Below are positions 9,308-18,949 of a stretch of 64,000 bases of DNA, in pieces. The notes below the pieces were generated by a model. The model searched no databases. It had not been told where the DNA came from and saw only the letters and a list, made by a program, of their open reading frames with translations. The DNA lies in contig CBDAPE010000012.1 of NCBI GenBank assembly GCA_965198325.1, positions 224,364 through 288,363 on the forward strand, written 5' to 3'. The position numbers were made by a program, and so were the translations under genes. The stretch is from CBDAPE01 sp965198325 (GTDB lineage Bacteria > Pseudomonadota > Alphaproteobacteria > UBA828 > JAPUJA01). Each line of letters opens with the position of its first letter. The stretch's first letter is position 1.

Positions 9308-11596
9308 CTAGAAAGTTGTTCCAAAATTGATTCGAAAGATCTCGGTTTCGTCCGCGTCTTCCTTAATGACGGCGTGGGTTAGGTCGAAACCGACTGGGCC
9401 GAATGGTGAGACATAGGACAAACCGAAGCCAATGCCAACCCGGGGCGACCCATCATCAAAAATATTGGGATCATCGTCGTCGACTCTGGACAGACTTCCG
9501 ATATCAGTGAAAATACTGCCCCGGACGGGAAAGTCGCTCGAGTCAGTGATCGGAAAGCCGAGTTGAATCGAGCCGGTGTATAATAAGTTGCCACCCAAGG
9601 CGTCGCCTGTAGTGAGATCCCGGGGCCCAACCCCCGCACTGCGAAAACCCCGCAACTTGTGGCCACCCAGAAAGTACCGTTGCGAGATCCGGACATCATC
9701 GCCCGCGAAACCGAAGATGAAGCTCTCCTCAAAGGTAAAACTCGCGATCCACTGCTCGGAAACGGGGTAGTAAATCTCGTAATTGACCTGATGGCTGAGA
9801 AATTTCTCGCTACCGCCCAGGCCCGCGAGATCCTGAGCGAAGCTGACGAAATAGCCTTCCCTTGGAAAGACCCGGCTATCACGCAGGTCATACGCCAGCG
9901 TGTGGCCGACAACCGAAACCACAGACGACCCTTCTTGCTCCTCTATGAACCGCGAGGCGTCGTCCTTAACATCTTCAATTTTGTCTTGCTTCAAGAGATA
10001 ACGGACGGTGTGGCGAATTTCCTCGGTTACCGAGTAGCCAATATTGACTCTAAAGCCGAACTCTTCCTGGGAAAACGACGATTCTCGCCGATTATCCGTG
10101 GATTTTCGAAAGACATCGGCGCCGCCTGACAGATCACGGTCAAAGAGATAAGGCTCGACGAAGCTCAAATCGACAAGCTGACGCCGCGAGGAAACTTGCC
10201 CGCTCAATCGCAAGGTTTGGCCTCTACCCAGAAAATTGGCTTCCTGTATGCCGAAATCGGCAAGCGGGCCGTCGAAAGTGGAGAACCCGCCACCGAGGTT
10301 GATGGTTCCGGTGGCCTGCTCCGTGACGTCCACGCGAATAATTGTCTGATCGGGGGCGGTCCCTGGCAGGGCCTCCACCTCTACGGAACTGAAGAATCCC
10401 AGGTTCTCAATTCGCGCCTTCGATCGACGAAACTTCGCCGTATTGAACGCATCACCCTCGACAAAACGGAATTCACGTCGGACGACCTCGTCGAGGGTTC
10501 GGGAATTCCCAGCGATATCGATCCGCTCGACATAAACGCGCGGCCCTTCGTTTACGATGTAGTTGACATCGATCGTCCCGCGTTTCCGATCCGGGATAAC
10601 GTCTGGCTGAATATCGATAAAAGCATAGCCGAGATTGCCGACTTCGTCGGTCAACGCCAGGATCGTCGTCTCCACCTCGTCGGCGTCGTACCACTCTTCG
10701 GGCACGGTCGTTAAAATCGGCAGGAGGTGGTCCGAGGGAAGATCCCGCAACAAGCTTTCGACGCTTACTCGTCCAAAGCGGTAACGCCGACCTTCCTCGA
10801 CCGTGAAGGTGATAAAAAACGCTTCGCGATTGCGGGTCAGTTCCGCAACGGCGGAGATCACTCTAAAGTCGGCATAGCCGTTGGACAGGTAATACCGGCG
10901 CAGCAGCTCGCGATCGAACGTCACCGCGTCGGGATCATAGATATCTGCCGAAGAAAAAATTCGCCACCAAGCCGTTTGCTGCGTTTGAATGACACCCCGC
11001 AGCTCGTCGTCGGAGAATTTCGAATTGCCGACAAAGGAAATTTTGCGGACTTCCGTAATCGGTCCTTCGTCGACCTCGAAAACGAGATCGACCCGGTTGT
11101 CCGAGAGGCGGATGACCTTGGGCTCAACCGTGGCTGCAAACCGTCCGCTTCGGCGGTAGATTTCAATGATCCGTTGAACGTCGTTCTGAACCCGTGTACG
11201 CGTATAGACAATGCGTGGACGCAGTTGCACCTCGGACTCGAGCTGCTCGTCTTCGAATTTGTCATTGCCTTCAAACGCAACCCGATTGATGATCGGGTTT
11301 TCGACCACGCGAGCGATCAAAATGGACCCTTCGCGCCGGAATGCGACATCCGCGAACAGACCCGTCGAAAAAAGACTCTTCAAGGAACGGTCGATAAGTC
11401 CGGGATCGAATGGATCACCGACCCGGATTGTCATGTAGGAACGGACCGTCTCCGCTTCAATCCGCTGATTGCCCTCGACCTCGATATCGTAGACTAAATC
11501 GCCCACACCGAGGTCTTGTGCGAACCCGAGCGATGAAGACGCTACGAAGACGCCCAGCGCCAGGGCGGCCACAGTGAGAATACGAGAAAGGCGCAA
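9308..11596 (-). CDS. bamA: Outer membrane protein assembly factor BamA
   Basis: Essential core of the BAM complex that inserts beta-barrel proteins. The 762-residue protein has a signal peptide ending in GFAQ, five POTRA domains over roughly residues 30-350, and an Omp85 barrel containing YFLGGHKLRGF and ending in a C-terminal Phe (INFGTTF). The start appears to be TTG, unusual for so important a gene. It follows rseP by 21 bases. Confidence 0.97.
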   Translation of the reverse strand: MRLSRILTVAALALGVFVASSSLGFAQDLGVGDLVYDIEVEGNQRIEAETVRSYMTIRVGDPFDPGLIDRSLKSLFSTGLFADVAFRREGSILIARVVENPIINRVAFEGNDKFEDEQLESEVQLRPRIVYTRTRVQNDVQRIIEIYRRSGRFAATVEPKVIRLSDNRVDLVFEVDEGPITEVRKISFVGNSKFSDDELRGVIQTQQTAWWRIFSSADIYDPDAVTFDRELLRRYYLSNGYADFRVISAVAELTRNREAFFITFTVEEGRRYRFGRVSVESLLRDLPSDHLLPILTTVPEEWYDADEVETTILALTDEVGNLGYAFIDIQPDVIPDRKRGTIDVNYIVNEGPRVYVERIDIAGNSRTLDEVVRREFRFVEGDAFNTAKFRRSKARIENLGFFSSVEVEALPGTAPDQTIIRVDVTEQATGTINLGGGFSTFDGPLADFGIQEANFLGRGQTLRLSGQVSSRRQLVDLSFVEPYLFDRDLSGGADVFRKSTDNRRESSFSQEEFGFRVNIGYSVTEEIRHTVRYLLKQDKIEDVKDDASRFIEEQEGSSVVSVVGHTLAYDLRDSRVFPREGYFVSFAQDLAGLGGSEKFLSHQVNYEIYYPVSEQWIASFTFEESFIFGFAGDDVRISQRYFLGGHKLRGFRSAGVGPRDLTTGDALGGNLLYTGSIQLGFPITDSSDFPVRGSIFTDIGSLSRVDDDDPNIFDDGSPRVGIGFGLSYVSPFGPVGFDLTHAVIKEDADETEIFRINFGTTF

Positions 11597-11617
11597 AGCC
11601 GACCTACCGATACTCGA

Positions 11618-12748
11618 TCAAAAAAGCTCCGCGACCCACTGGACGACGCCCAGATTCTTGAAGTCGTTCCAGAGCACGAAGCCGATCAGCAAGATTATCA
11701 GGCCAAGGCCGATGCGAAAGCTCATTTCCACGAATCGCTGGCCCAGAGGCTTCCCGCGGACCGCCTCGATTAGGTATAACAGCAGGTGGCCGCCATCGAG
11801 CATGGGTACTGGAAACAGGTTTATGAGACCCAGATTGATCGACAGGATCGCCATGAAAAAGATCAATGGTGGCAGGCCCTGTTCCGCCACTTGCCCCGAA
11901 ATCTGAGCGATTCGAAGCGGCCCACTGAGGTCGTCGGTGGTCCGCGAGCCCGCGATCATCTGACCGACGGCCTTGAGCGTTTCGCCCGTGAACAGAAATG
12001 TTTGCGTGAACCCCAGCAAGATCGCCGAGCCGGCGTCGTGGCGCAAGAAGCCGACACTTCCCCCTCTGATGCCGATTTGCCCAATCTGGCGAACCGTTCC
12101 GAACCGATCTTCCCGCTCGACCAATCGAGGGGTCACAACGAGCGCGACCTGCGCGCCGTCCCGCATGACCGTGATGGCCAACGGTCGATCGGGGCTTTCG
12201 GAAACAATCATGACGATGTCTTCGAATCGCTCGATGGGCTGGCCGTCGATGTCGCGTATTTCGTCGCCGGCTTCGATCCCGCCCTGCTCCGCGGCGCCGC
12301 CTGAGACGACGTCGACAACTTCCGGCGACGTAAATTGCTGGCCGACTGTGGCGAACAAAATACTGAGGAGGACGATCGCCAGAATGAAATTGGCGAACGG
12401 GCCCCCGAATACCACAGCGGCGCGTTGGTGCAGGCGCTTGTGGTGGAACGAGACAGCCCGTTCTTCTTCGGTCATCTCCGGTACGTCCCGACCGGGCTCG
12501 CTCGCTGCGCTCACATCGCCGAAAAATTTAACGTAGCCGCCCAACGGGATCAGGCTGATTTTCCATCGCGTTTCCTTGCGGTCGGTCCAGCCGATGAGTT
12601 CCGGCCCGAATCCGATGGAGAAGGTTTGAACCCGAACGCCATTGAAGCGGGCGATCAGGTAATGACCCAGTTCGTGGAAAAAAACGACGACGGTGAGGAC
12701 GACCAGAAAGGCCCAGGCGTAGTTCCAAATTTCGCCGATAAAGCCCAT
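11618..12748 (-). CDS. rseP: Site-2 protease RseP/MmpA (zinc metalloprotease)
   Basis: Intramembrane protease that cleaves transmembrane substrates such as anti-sigma factors. The zinc-binding HELGH is at residues 25-29 in the first membrane helix. One PDZ domain spans about 125-180 and the second catalytic motif, PVPMLDGGHLL, is near residue 315. The 376-residue, single-PDZ form is the usual alphaproteobacterial one. dxr normally lies upstream, but here the operon is broken by IS sequences and only about 250 unassigned bases precede the IS5-type element. Confidence 0.95.
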   Translation of the reverse strand: MGFIGEIWNYAWAFLVVLTVVVFFHELGHYLIARFNGVRVQTFSIGFGPELIGWTDRKETRWKISLIPLGGYVKFFGDVSAASEPGRDVPEMTEEERAVSFHHKRLHQRAAVVFGGPFANFILAIVLLSILFATVGQQFTSPEVVDVVSGGAAEQGGIEAGDEIRDIDGQPIERFEDIVMIVSESPDRPLAITVMRDGAQVALVVTPRLVEREDRFGTVRQIGQIGIRGGSVGFLRHDAGSAILLGFTQTFLFTGETLKAVGQMIAGSRTTDDLSGPLRIAQISGQVAEQGLPPLIFFMAILSINLGLINLFPVPMLDGGHLLLYLIEAVRGKPLGQRFVEMSFRIGLGLIILLIGFVLWNDFKNLGVVQWVAELF

Positions 12749-13002
12749 TCGTGAGTCCGCTCCGGGATCAGGTTGCGCAGGCGGCGCAAGGTGCTGCCGA
12801 CCGGCCTGAAATATGGAAACTCTCGATTACGGCGTGGATCCATCGGGTCATCCGAAGACGCCTCGAGAGCCAAACGATGTCGTCTCTGTCGGCATGGCCC
12901 CAGTGGAGCGATCCGTTTGTGACGACGCCGGGATTCTAGGGATCGGGCTGAGTCTTGGCAAGCATCGCTCGTTCACGATAAGGTGTTGAATAACATAAAC
13001 TA

Positions 13003-13845
13003 GGGTCTGTTGAGATTCATCGTGAATTGATGATTGCGGAGCAAGCATAAATCATGGCCTCGAAGCTTTCGTCGGTTTTGTCGCTTCGCAGGGCGATGCG
13101 TTTGAACTCCTTGAGTTTACAGAAGAAGTTTTCGATCAAGTGGCGCCATTTATAGATCTCGTCATCAATGTCCAGTGGCTGGAGACGCTGCGGGCGCTGT
13201 GAGATCACGATTTGCGCCCCGCGCGCGTTCATAGCCTCAACGATCCAGTTCGCGTCAAACGCCTTGTCGGCAATCAGGCCGCCGAAATCGAGGTCTCTGA
13301 TGAGCGGGGCAACGCCTACGCTATCGTGTCGTTGTCCAGGCATCAGAACAAAGCGCACCAGATTGCCCAAGCTATCGGTGAGGGCCAGGATATTGGTCGT
13401 CAGACCGCCCCTTGACTTGCCTATGGCCTGGCTCTGAGCCCCCCTTTTGCGCCCTGGCCGTGGCGGTGGACCCTGACAATCGTGCCGTCAATCATTGCGA
13501 ACTCCATATCCGCTTCATCCGACACGACATCAAATATCCGTTTGAAAACATCCGCCTTGACCCAGTGGCGAAAACGCTTGAATACCGTATTCCAAGTCCC
13601 GAAACCGGGCGGCAAATCACGCCACGGGCTTCCAGTGCGCGCAATCCACAGCACGGCCTCCAGAAACAACCGCCCATCCCCGCCAGTACGGCCGGGGTCG
13701 CTCTTCTTGCCCAGATAATGCCGCTTAATCAACGCCCATTGACGATCCATGATGATAAAACGCTCTTCGATCACTCAAACCTCCTGTAAAAGAAAGCTTG
13801 AATCACGAATTAAAGATTTTGGGAATCCTGAATCTCAACAGACCC
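13003..13845 (-). mobile_element. Complete IS5-family (IS427-type) insertion sequence
   Basis: An 843-bp element bounded by perfect 17-bp inverted repeats (GGGTCTGTTGAGATTCA at 13003-13019, complement at 13829-13845) and flanked by TA on both sides as target duplication. It encodes one transposase in two frames. It is inserted at the stop codon of an IS630-like remnant, so the elements are nested. Confidence 0.93.
13017..13774 (-). CDS. IS5-family transposase (OrfA/OrfB, -1 frameshift)
   Basis: DDE transposase in two frames. OrfA (13774 down to about 13421) has the helix-turn-helix region and the first catalytic Asp (AMIDGTIVRVHRHG). OrfB continues with SQAIGKSRGGLTTNI, the second Asp (LIADKAFDANW) and a late Glu (HLIENFFCKLKEFKRIA). 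The frames join at a slippery A4G6 run (13448-13439 on the minus strand), typical of IS427 elements that use programmed -1 frameshifting. The stop codon lies inside the terminal repeat. It is probably functional. Confidence 0.88.
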
Positions 13846-13942
13846 TAGAGCGTGTTGCATTTAATTGGCCCATATCCTGCGGCTTTGAAGAAGTTGTAGC
13901 ATTCGCCATCGGTGAAGAGGTCACAGATCTGTCCGACGGGCT
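13846..13942 (-). pseudogene. 3' remnant of an IS630-like transposase
   Basis: The minus strand encodes a short C-terminal tail, VGQICDLFTDGECYNFFKAAGY, of a kind I associate with the end of IS630-family transposases, then a TAG formed at the IS5 insertion point. Nothing upstream of LTKPVG continues the gene, because the 124-bp inverted-repeat element starts there. The family call is from memory of the motif and is moderate. Confidence 0.5.
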
Positions 13943-14066
13943 TTGTCAAGTTAACCGGATTCACTCCTAAACCTCGGTAAAATCTCGATGGCTGCTCCAC
14001 GCAATTTCAATGACTTAGCCTCATGGAGAAATGCCGAAAGCAGCCTGCAATCAGTTAACTTGACAA
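13943..14066. repeat. 124-bp element with 13-bp terminal inverted repeats
   Basis: TTGTCAAGTTAAC at 13943-13955 is repeated in perfect inverted orientation (GTTAACTTGACAA) at 14054-14066. The interior has no recognisable gene. Size and structure resemble a MITE or an internally deleted insertion sequence; no clear target duplication was found. Confidence 0.5.
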
Positions 14067-14187
14067 TGCCGACCAGGGGATAGAATTCCAATCTCTAAAT
14101 CCTCTGGAGTGTGACCTGGAAACACGGGCGCTAGAAAACGCGTATCCTGTGTGCCGCGAAGAGGGGTCTTTACCTGGACGGCATGCC

Positions 14188-15465
14188 ATGGACCAGCACG
14201 AAGCCATAGAGAACCACGTTGCGGCGGATACGGAGACGAATCCGTCGGTCTATGTGCCGACCTTCCAACTCACGGAAGGACAGCCGCCACCCATCGCGGC
14301 GAATGGCGGTTTGTCCTACATGTCGTTCGATCGGGACGGGGATGCGGGAACCGCTGCGGCAATCGAGGCGGCGCGCGACCAGATTGCTGAAGGGCATGCG
14401 CAGGCGTTTATCGATCGGATCGAACACGCGCCTCCCGGCCCCATCGAGACCGAGTGGGGCCTCGGGTTCCGCGGCTACGAGGAATGCCTGGACTATATTC
14501 GGGCGAACAACATCGAAGCCCCTGAAGGGGGCTTGACGGTTCCGCTGCGCTACACCGTCTACGAGCAGCCGTCCTACTCCATCGTACCGTCTAACGCGCT
14601 CTGGCGGGACCCTGCGCGCGAGGCCGAGGCGAAAGTGCTGTGCAAGGCCGAAGAGGACATTGAGCGGCGCAGCCTCTACTTCCCGCAGGTGATGCGCGAC
14701 GCACGCCGCATCGGAGAGTACTACCCCGGTTTCTCGGCCAACAGCCCCGAATGTATGGACAAGCTCGGCGTCTCGCTGGCGCACCTCGAATCCACGTGCG
14801 CGAACTTCTACGACGCGGCGGAGGTGGAACGCGTGTTCTACCCGGAGATTGAGAAACTCCTCCTGGAGTTCTTCCCGGATGCGACCGATGCGCTCGTCTA
14901 CAACCACGACATCTTTGACGAGGACTATCGGGGCGATCGCACGGAAGACCAGGACGCCAGGAACCCGGGCGTGAACGCCAGATACGCCAACATCGTGCAC
15001 AACGACCTGAACGACAACAGCGGCCGCGTACGCTGCCGCGAGCTGCTGACGAAGAACCTACGGAACTTCGGACGCGAGCAGTACCACACTGAGGCGGAGG
15101 CCGATGCAAAGATGTCGCGGCGATTCATGTCGATCAATCTCGCCAAGCCGATGGAGACCGTGGGTCAGTTCCCCTTCGTACTCTGCGCCTGGCCCTCTTT
15201 CGCCGACCAGCCCTACATCACCAATTATCGCGTCTACGACGACCGCGTCGGCGAGACCACCCGCTTCACCTACCGCCCCGGCCACGAGTGGTACTGGCTT
15301 CCCCAGCAGAAGCCGACCGAGGTCTCGATGCTTAAATGCTACGACTCCATCACCGATGGCTCCGTCTCGCGCTGGTCCTTCCACACGGCCTGCGTCGACC
15401 CGACCGCACCCGCCGACGCGCCCTGCCGCAAGAATGTCGTGGTCCGCTCCTACGTCTTCTTCTAG
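14188..15465 (+). CDS. CmcJ/NvfI-family oxygenase-like protein
   Basis: A 425-residue protein resembling the CmcJ/NvfI/GA4-desaturase-like family, whose characterised members include non-heme iron enzymes of secondary metabolism. Matching features are VYNHDIFDEDYR with a downstream conserved His (ANIVHND), the INLAKPMETVGQFPFVLC segment, the RVYDDRVGETTRFTYRPGHEWYW block, and YDSITDGSVSRWSFHTACVDPTAP near the end. ATG 14188 was preferred; an upstream GTG at 14149 is possible. It stands alone between mobile elements, with no biosynthetic partner genes, so its substrate is unknown and it may be acquired. Confidence 0.72.
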   Translation: MDQHEAIENHVAADTETNPSVYVPTFQLTEGQPPPIAANGGLSYMSFDRDGDAGTAAAIEAARDQIAEGHAQAFIDRIEHAPPGPIETEWGLGFRGYEECLDYIRANNIEAPEGGLTVPLRYTVYEQPSYSIVPSNALWRDPAREAEAKVLCKAEEDIERRSLYFPQVMRDARRIGEYYPGFSANSPECMDKLGVSLAHLESTCANFYDAAEVERVFYPEIEKLLLEFFPDATDALVYNHDIFDEDYRGDRTEDQDARNPGVNARYANIVHNDLNDNSGRVRCRELLTKNLRNFGREQYHTEAEADAKMSRRFMSINLAKPMETVGQFPFVLCAWPSFADQPYITNYRVYDDRVGETTRFTYRPGHEWYWLPQQKPTEVSMLKCYDSITDGSVSRWSFHTACVDPTAPADAPCRKNVVVRSYVFF

Positions 15466-15556
15466 CGGTGACGCTGCCTGTCCCTCCCAATTATTCCATC
15501 TGCGGCAGAAACCTTGGAATTTTGCATCACCCTCGGACACCCTATCCGACAGGCAT

Positions 15557-15698
15557 AAGATCATCGAAGCCCTCCCCGCCGTCTTCCGCGAACTCGTCGT
15601 CGGTCGCGCGGCGCCCCACACCGAACTCCTTACCCTCCGCCAGCAGGGAGCCGTCCTGAAGCGGAAAAGGTCCCGGCCAGCGCTTCGGATGTCCGATG
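15557..15698 (+). pseudogene. N-terminal remnant of an integrase-type transposase
   Basis: The frame encodes AVFRELVVGRAAPHTELL followed by TLRQQGAVLKRKRSRPALRMSD, which resembles the N-terminus of rve-type transposases (ALRQQLAVLKR...RPRL..DR pattern). It is cut exactly where IS21 copy 1 begins. No start codon is evident. The short match makes the family call tentative. The rest of 15466-15698 shows nothing recognisable. Confidence 0.45.
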
Positions 15699-15815
15699 TG
15701 AGAACGGCGGCGCAATAATCCCCCACTGAAGCGGCCGGTTGATCCGGCTGTGGCGGACCAAAATGGGACCGTCTATAGCCTTCTGTCAGGGTTGCTCTGA
15801 CTGGAAGGCGGGGGG

Positions 15816-17315
15816 ATGTATCGGGTGGATTTGTACGCGCGGGTTCGGCGGGCGTGTCGTGTCGAGGGAATGAGCACCCGCGAGGCCTCGCGGGTGTTCG
15901 GGCTGGACCGCAAGACGGTCCGCAAGATGCTGTCGTTCTCGGTGCCGCCGGGGTTTCGCCGCGGCAAGCCGCCACGGCGGCCGAAGCGGGGTCCGTTCAC
16001 GGGGATCATCGATCGGATTCTGGAAGACGATCGGACCAGCCACCACAAGCAACGGCCCACGGCGAAGCGGATCTTCGACCGTCTCCGGGACGAGTACGGC
16101 TTTACGGGCGGCTACACCATCGTGAAGGACTATGTCCGTGAGCGGCGGCTTCGGTCGCGCGAGATGTTCGTGCCGCTCGTCCATTCCCCCGGCCCCGCCC
16201 AGGCGGACTTCGGCGAGGCGATGGCGGTGATCGGCGGCGTGGCGTGCAAGGTCCACTTCCTTGCCTTCGATCTTCCCCACAGTGATGCCTGCTTCGTGAA
16301 GGCCTACCCGGCGGAGACGACCGAGGCGTTCTGCGCTGGCCACAACGCGGCGGTTGCGTTCTTCGGCGGCGTCCCCCGATCCATCCTGTACGACAACACC
16401 AAGCTGGCAGTCGCCCGGATACTGGGCGATGGCAAGCGGCAGCGAACGCGCGTCTTCACGGACCTTCAATCCCCCTATCTGTTCGAGGACAGGTTCGGCC
16501 GGCCGGGCAAGGGCAACGACAAAGGCAAGGTCGAGGGACTGGTCGGCTTCATCCGGCGGACCTTCCGGGTCCCCGTCCCGCGGGCCGAGAGCTTCGAGGC
16601 GCTGAACGATGCTCTCGCGGGACAGTGCCGCCGGCGCCAGGCGGCGCGGCTGCGGGGTCACAAGGAGACCATCGGCGAGCGCCTCGCACGGGACCGGGAA
16701 GCCTTCTTGCCTCTCCCCCCGGCACCATACGATGCCTGCGACAAGCGCACTGGACGGGTGAGCTCGCTGTCGCTGGTGCGCTGCCGGGGCAACGACTACT
16801 CGGTGCCCGTGGCCTATGGCCACCGCGAGGTGCTGATCCGGTGCTCCGTCGACGAGGTCGTTATCTCTTGCGGCGCGGAGGTGATTGCCCGGCACCGCCG
16901 GTCCTACGACAGCGAGGACCTGATCTTCGACCCGCTGCATTACCTACCCTTGATCGAGCAGAAGATCGGCGCCCTCGACCAGGCCGCGCCGTTGGCGGGC
17001 TGGGACCTGCCCGAGGCCTTCATCACTCTGCGACGCCTGCTCGAAGCCCGCATGGGCAAGGCGGGCAAGCGCGAGTCCGTCCAGGTGCGCCGTCTGCTGG
17101 AGAGCTTCCGGCTCGAGGAGCTGACGGCAGCGGTCGGCGACGCGCTCAGGCTCGGCGCCATCGGCTTCGATGCGGTGAAGCACCTGGTACTGTGCCGCAT
17201 CGAGCGGCGGCCGCCCCGGCTCAACCTCGAGGTCTATCCGTACCTGCCGCGCGCCCGGGTCGCGACGACGTCTGCCAAGTCGTACATGAGCCTGCTGTCG
17301 GGGCTCGGCGCATGA
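15816..17315 (+). CDS. istA: IS21 transposase IstA (copy 1)
   Basis: A 499-residue DDE transposase. An N-terminal helix-turn-helix (MSTREASRVFGLDRKTVRKM, residues 20-39) is followed by the catalytic core: Asp in GPAQADFGEA, Asp in SILYDNTKLAV and Glu in NDKGKVEGLVGF. The C-terminal domain is typical of IstA. It overlaps istB by four bases (ATGA). It differs from copy 2 at only a few residues, such as GFRRGK versus GSRRGE. Confidence 0.96.
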   Translation: MYRVDLYARVRRACRVEGMSTREASRVFGLDRKTVRKMLSFSVPPGFRRGKPPRRPKRGPFTGIIDRILEDDRTSHHKQRPTAKRIFDRLRDEYGFTGGYTIVKDYVRERRLRSREMFVPLVHSPGPAQADFGEAMAVIGGVACKVHFLAFDLPHSDACFVKAYPAETTEAFCAGHNAAVAFFGGVPRSILYDNTKLAVARILGDGKRQRTRVFTDLQSPYLFEDRFGRPGKGNDKGKVEGLVGFIRRTFRVPVPRAESFEALNDALAGQCRRRQAARLRGHKETIGERLARDREAFLPLPPAPYDACDKRTGRVSSLSLVRCRGNDYSVPVAYGHREVLIRCSVDEVVISCGAEVIARHRRSYDSEDLIFDPLHYLPLIEQKIGALDQAAPLAGWDLPEAFITLRRLLEARMGKAGKRESVQVRRLLESFRLEELTAAVGDALRLGAIGFDAVKHLVLCRIERRPPRLNLEVYPYLPRARVATTSAKSYMSLLSGLGA

Positions 17316-18073
17316 CCGACACACCACGGCTGCTGCTCGTCCACCACCTCAAGAGGCTGAAGCTGCCGACGGTCCTGAGGGAGTACGACAAGATCGCCCG
17401 GCAGTGCGCCTCTGAAGGCGTCGACCACGTTCGCTATCTTCTGCGTCTGGCCGAGCTCGAGCTGATCGACCGCGAGCGCCGCATGGTCGAGCGGCGGATC
17501 AAGGCGGCGCGCTTCCCCGTGATCAAGAGCCTCGATAGCTTCGATTTCAAGGTCATCCCCTCGCTCAACAAGACGTTGGTCCTGGAGCTCGCCCGCTGCG
17601 CGTACATCGAGCGCCGCGAGAACCTCATCGCGCTCGGCAACAGCGGCACCGGCAAGACCCACATCGCCCTCGGTCTCGGCTTGGCGGCCTGCCAGAAGGG
17701 CCTCTCGGTCGGCTTCATCACCGCCGCGCTGGTCCACGAGCTCATCGAGGCCCGCGATGACAAGCAGCTGCTGAGGTTCCAGAAGAAGCTCGCCACCTAC
17801 AAGCTTCTGATCATCGACGAACTCGGCTTCGTGCCGCTGTCCAAGACCGGTGCCGAGCTCCTGTTCGAGGTGTTCAGCCAGCGCTACGAGCGCGGCTCGA
17901 CCCTGGTCACCACCAATCTGCCGTTCGACGAATGGACCGAGGTGTTCGGCTCCGAGCGGCTTACCGGCGCTCTCCTCGACCGTCTCACCCACCACGTCAA
18001 CATCCTCGAGATGAATGGCGAGAGCTACAGGCTCAACCAGAGCCGCAGGCGTCAAACCCCGACGGCGAACTGA
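17312..18073 (+). CDS. istB: IS21 helper ATPase IstB (copy 1)
   Basis: AAA+ ATPase of 253 residues that assists IstA in target selection. Walker A is GNSGTGKTHIALG and Walker B is LLIIDELGFVPLS. It is one Ala shorter than copy 2 (ITAALVHE versus ITAAALVHE), which accounts for the three-base length difference between the copies. Translation is coupled to istA through the ATGA overlap. Confidence 0.96.
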   Translation: MTDTPRLLLVHHLKRLKLPTVLREYDKIARQCASEGVDHVRYLLRLAELELIDRERRMVERRIKAARFPVIKSLDSFDFKVIPSLNKTLVLELARCAYIERRENLIALGNSGTGKTHIALGLGLAACQKGLSVGFITAALVHELIEARDDKQLLRFQKKLATYKLLIIDELGFVPLSKTGAELLFEVFSQRYERGSTLVTTNLPFDEWTEVFGSERLTGALLDRLTHHVNILEMNGESYRLNQSRRRQTPTAN

Positions 18074-18087
18074 ACCGACCACCCAAC

Positions 18088-18770
18088 GTTGCATCCCTAA
18101 TTACCCCCCTAACTTTATTTCGTAACTTTGAAGGCAAATTCGCGCTTCCCAGATCACCAAATACCTCCATGGCCTCTGACACGTTTCCTACTAAGAATGA
18201 TTCGCGTGCGCACCAGAATTGTGCGTCATAGTTCTGGTCGCCAGTCATGAAGCTGCGCCGCAAGTGATCTAAAATATGGGTTTTGTCCTCGCCTTCCGGC
18301 CCCTTCATATAGAGCAGTGCGAGTTCAAAGTGTGCTTTCTTACTCGTCGGATTTTCTTAAAGGCATCGAACCAAAACTTTCTTGGCATCTTCATACTTTC
18401 CACCCGCGTCAAGCATGCTGGCGAGCCGGGCGGCTATCCAATCTAACCGCGGATTTCCCTCGAACACTTTTGTTAATGCAATTTCAGCCTGCCCAAATTG
18501 ACTTATGAGCTTGCGATAATCTGAGTCGAGAACAAGCAGATGTTCGCTTTGTGGGAACCTTTGCAGGCCCTCGCGGACGACGCGTTCAAATTCCTTAGCC
18601 TTATTGACAATTTTCTTTTCCAGCATCGCATCGGCTTCAGCACCGTCTATACTGCTCAATATTTCACGAAGTTCATCCAGACAGATTTGTCCCGCTGTGT
18701 GATATCCGTATGAAGACTCTGCAGTCATACCTAATAACCGGGATTCCCCATATGGAACCCTCCCAGCCCG
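18088..18770 (-). pseudogene. Broken TPR-type protein, internal fragment
   Basis: The minus strand carries one continuous coding frame (LDELREILSSIDGAEADAML, then helical TPR-like repeats such as FGQAEIALTKVFEGNP and QFWCARESFLVGNVSEAMEVF). The frame has an in-frame TAA at 18357-18359, is cut at its 3' end by IS21 copy 1 and loses its 5' end near the IS1380 region. Base composition is clearly more AT-rich than the neighbours, which suggests transfer. The architecture resembles the TPR tail of large P-loop/TPR proteins, some of which are defence-related, but too little remains to say more. Confidence 0.6.
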
Positions 18771-18949
18771 TTGAGTGTGGCTCGACACCGCTCGACGTGC
18801 AATTTGCCTTCGAATGACAGCCATCTTCGCGCCGAGCCGGATGATTGAGGACCAATTGGCGGCGTTGGTGGCGCAGAATGGCATTTTTGCCGGCGATCCG
18901 GGCGCACCGATCCTGTCGGCGGCGACGCGAAGGAACGGGGTGCCGTCGC

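Larger units (their letters stand above)
15699..18087 (+). mobile_element. IS21-family element, copy 1 (right end missing)
   Basis: This segment is nearly identical to the inverted copy at 55697-58281. The left end begins TGAGAACGGCGG and includes a subterminal repeat (GGCGGACCAAAATGGGACC, 15752 region) related to those at the right end of copy 2. Identity stops at 18087, so the last 193 bp of the element are missing and the right terminus is lost. istA and istB are intact. The left flank is GTCCGATG. Confidence 0.93.
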
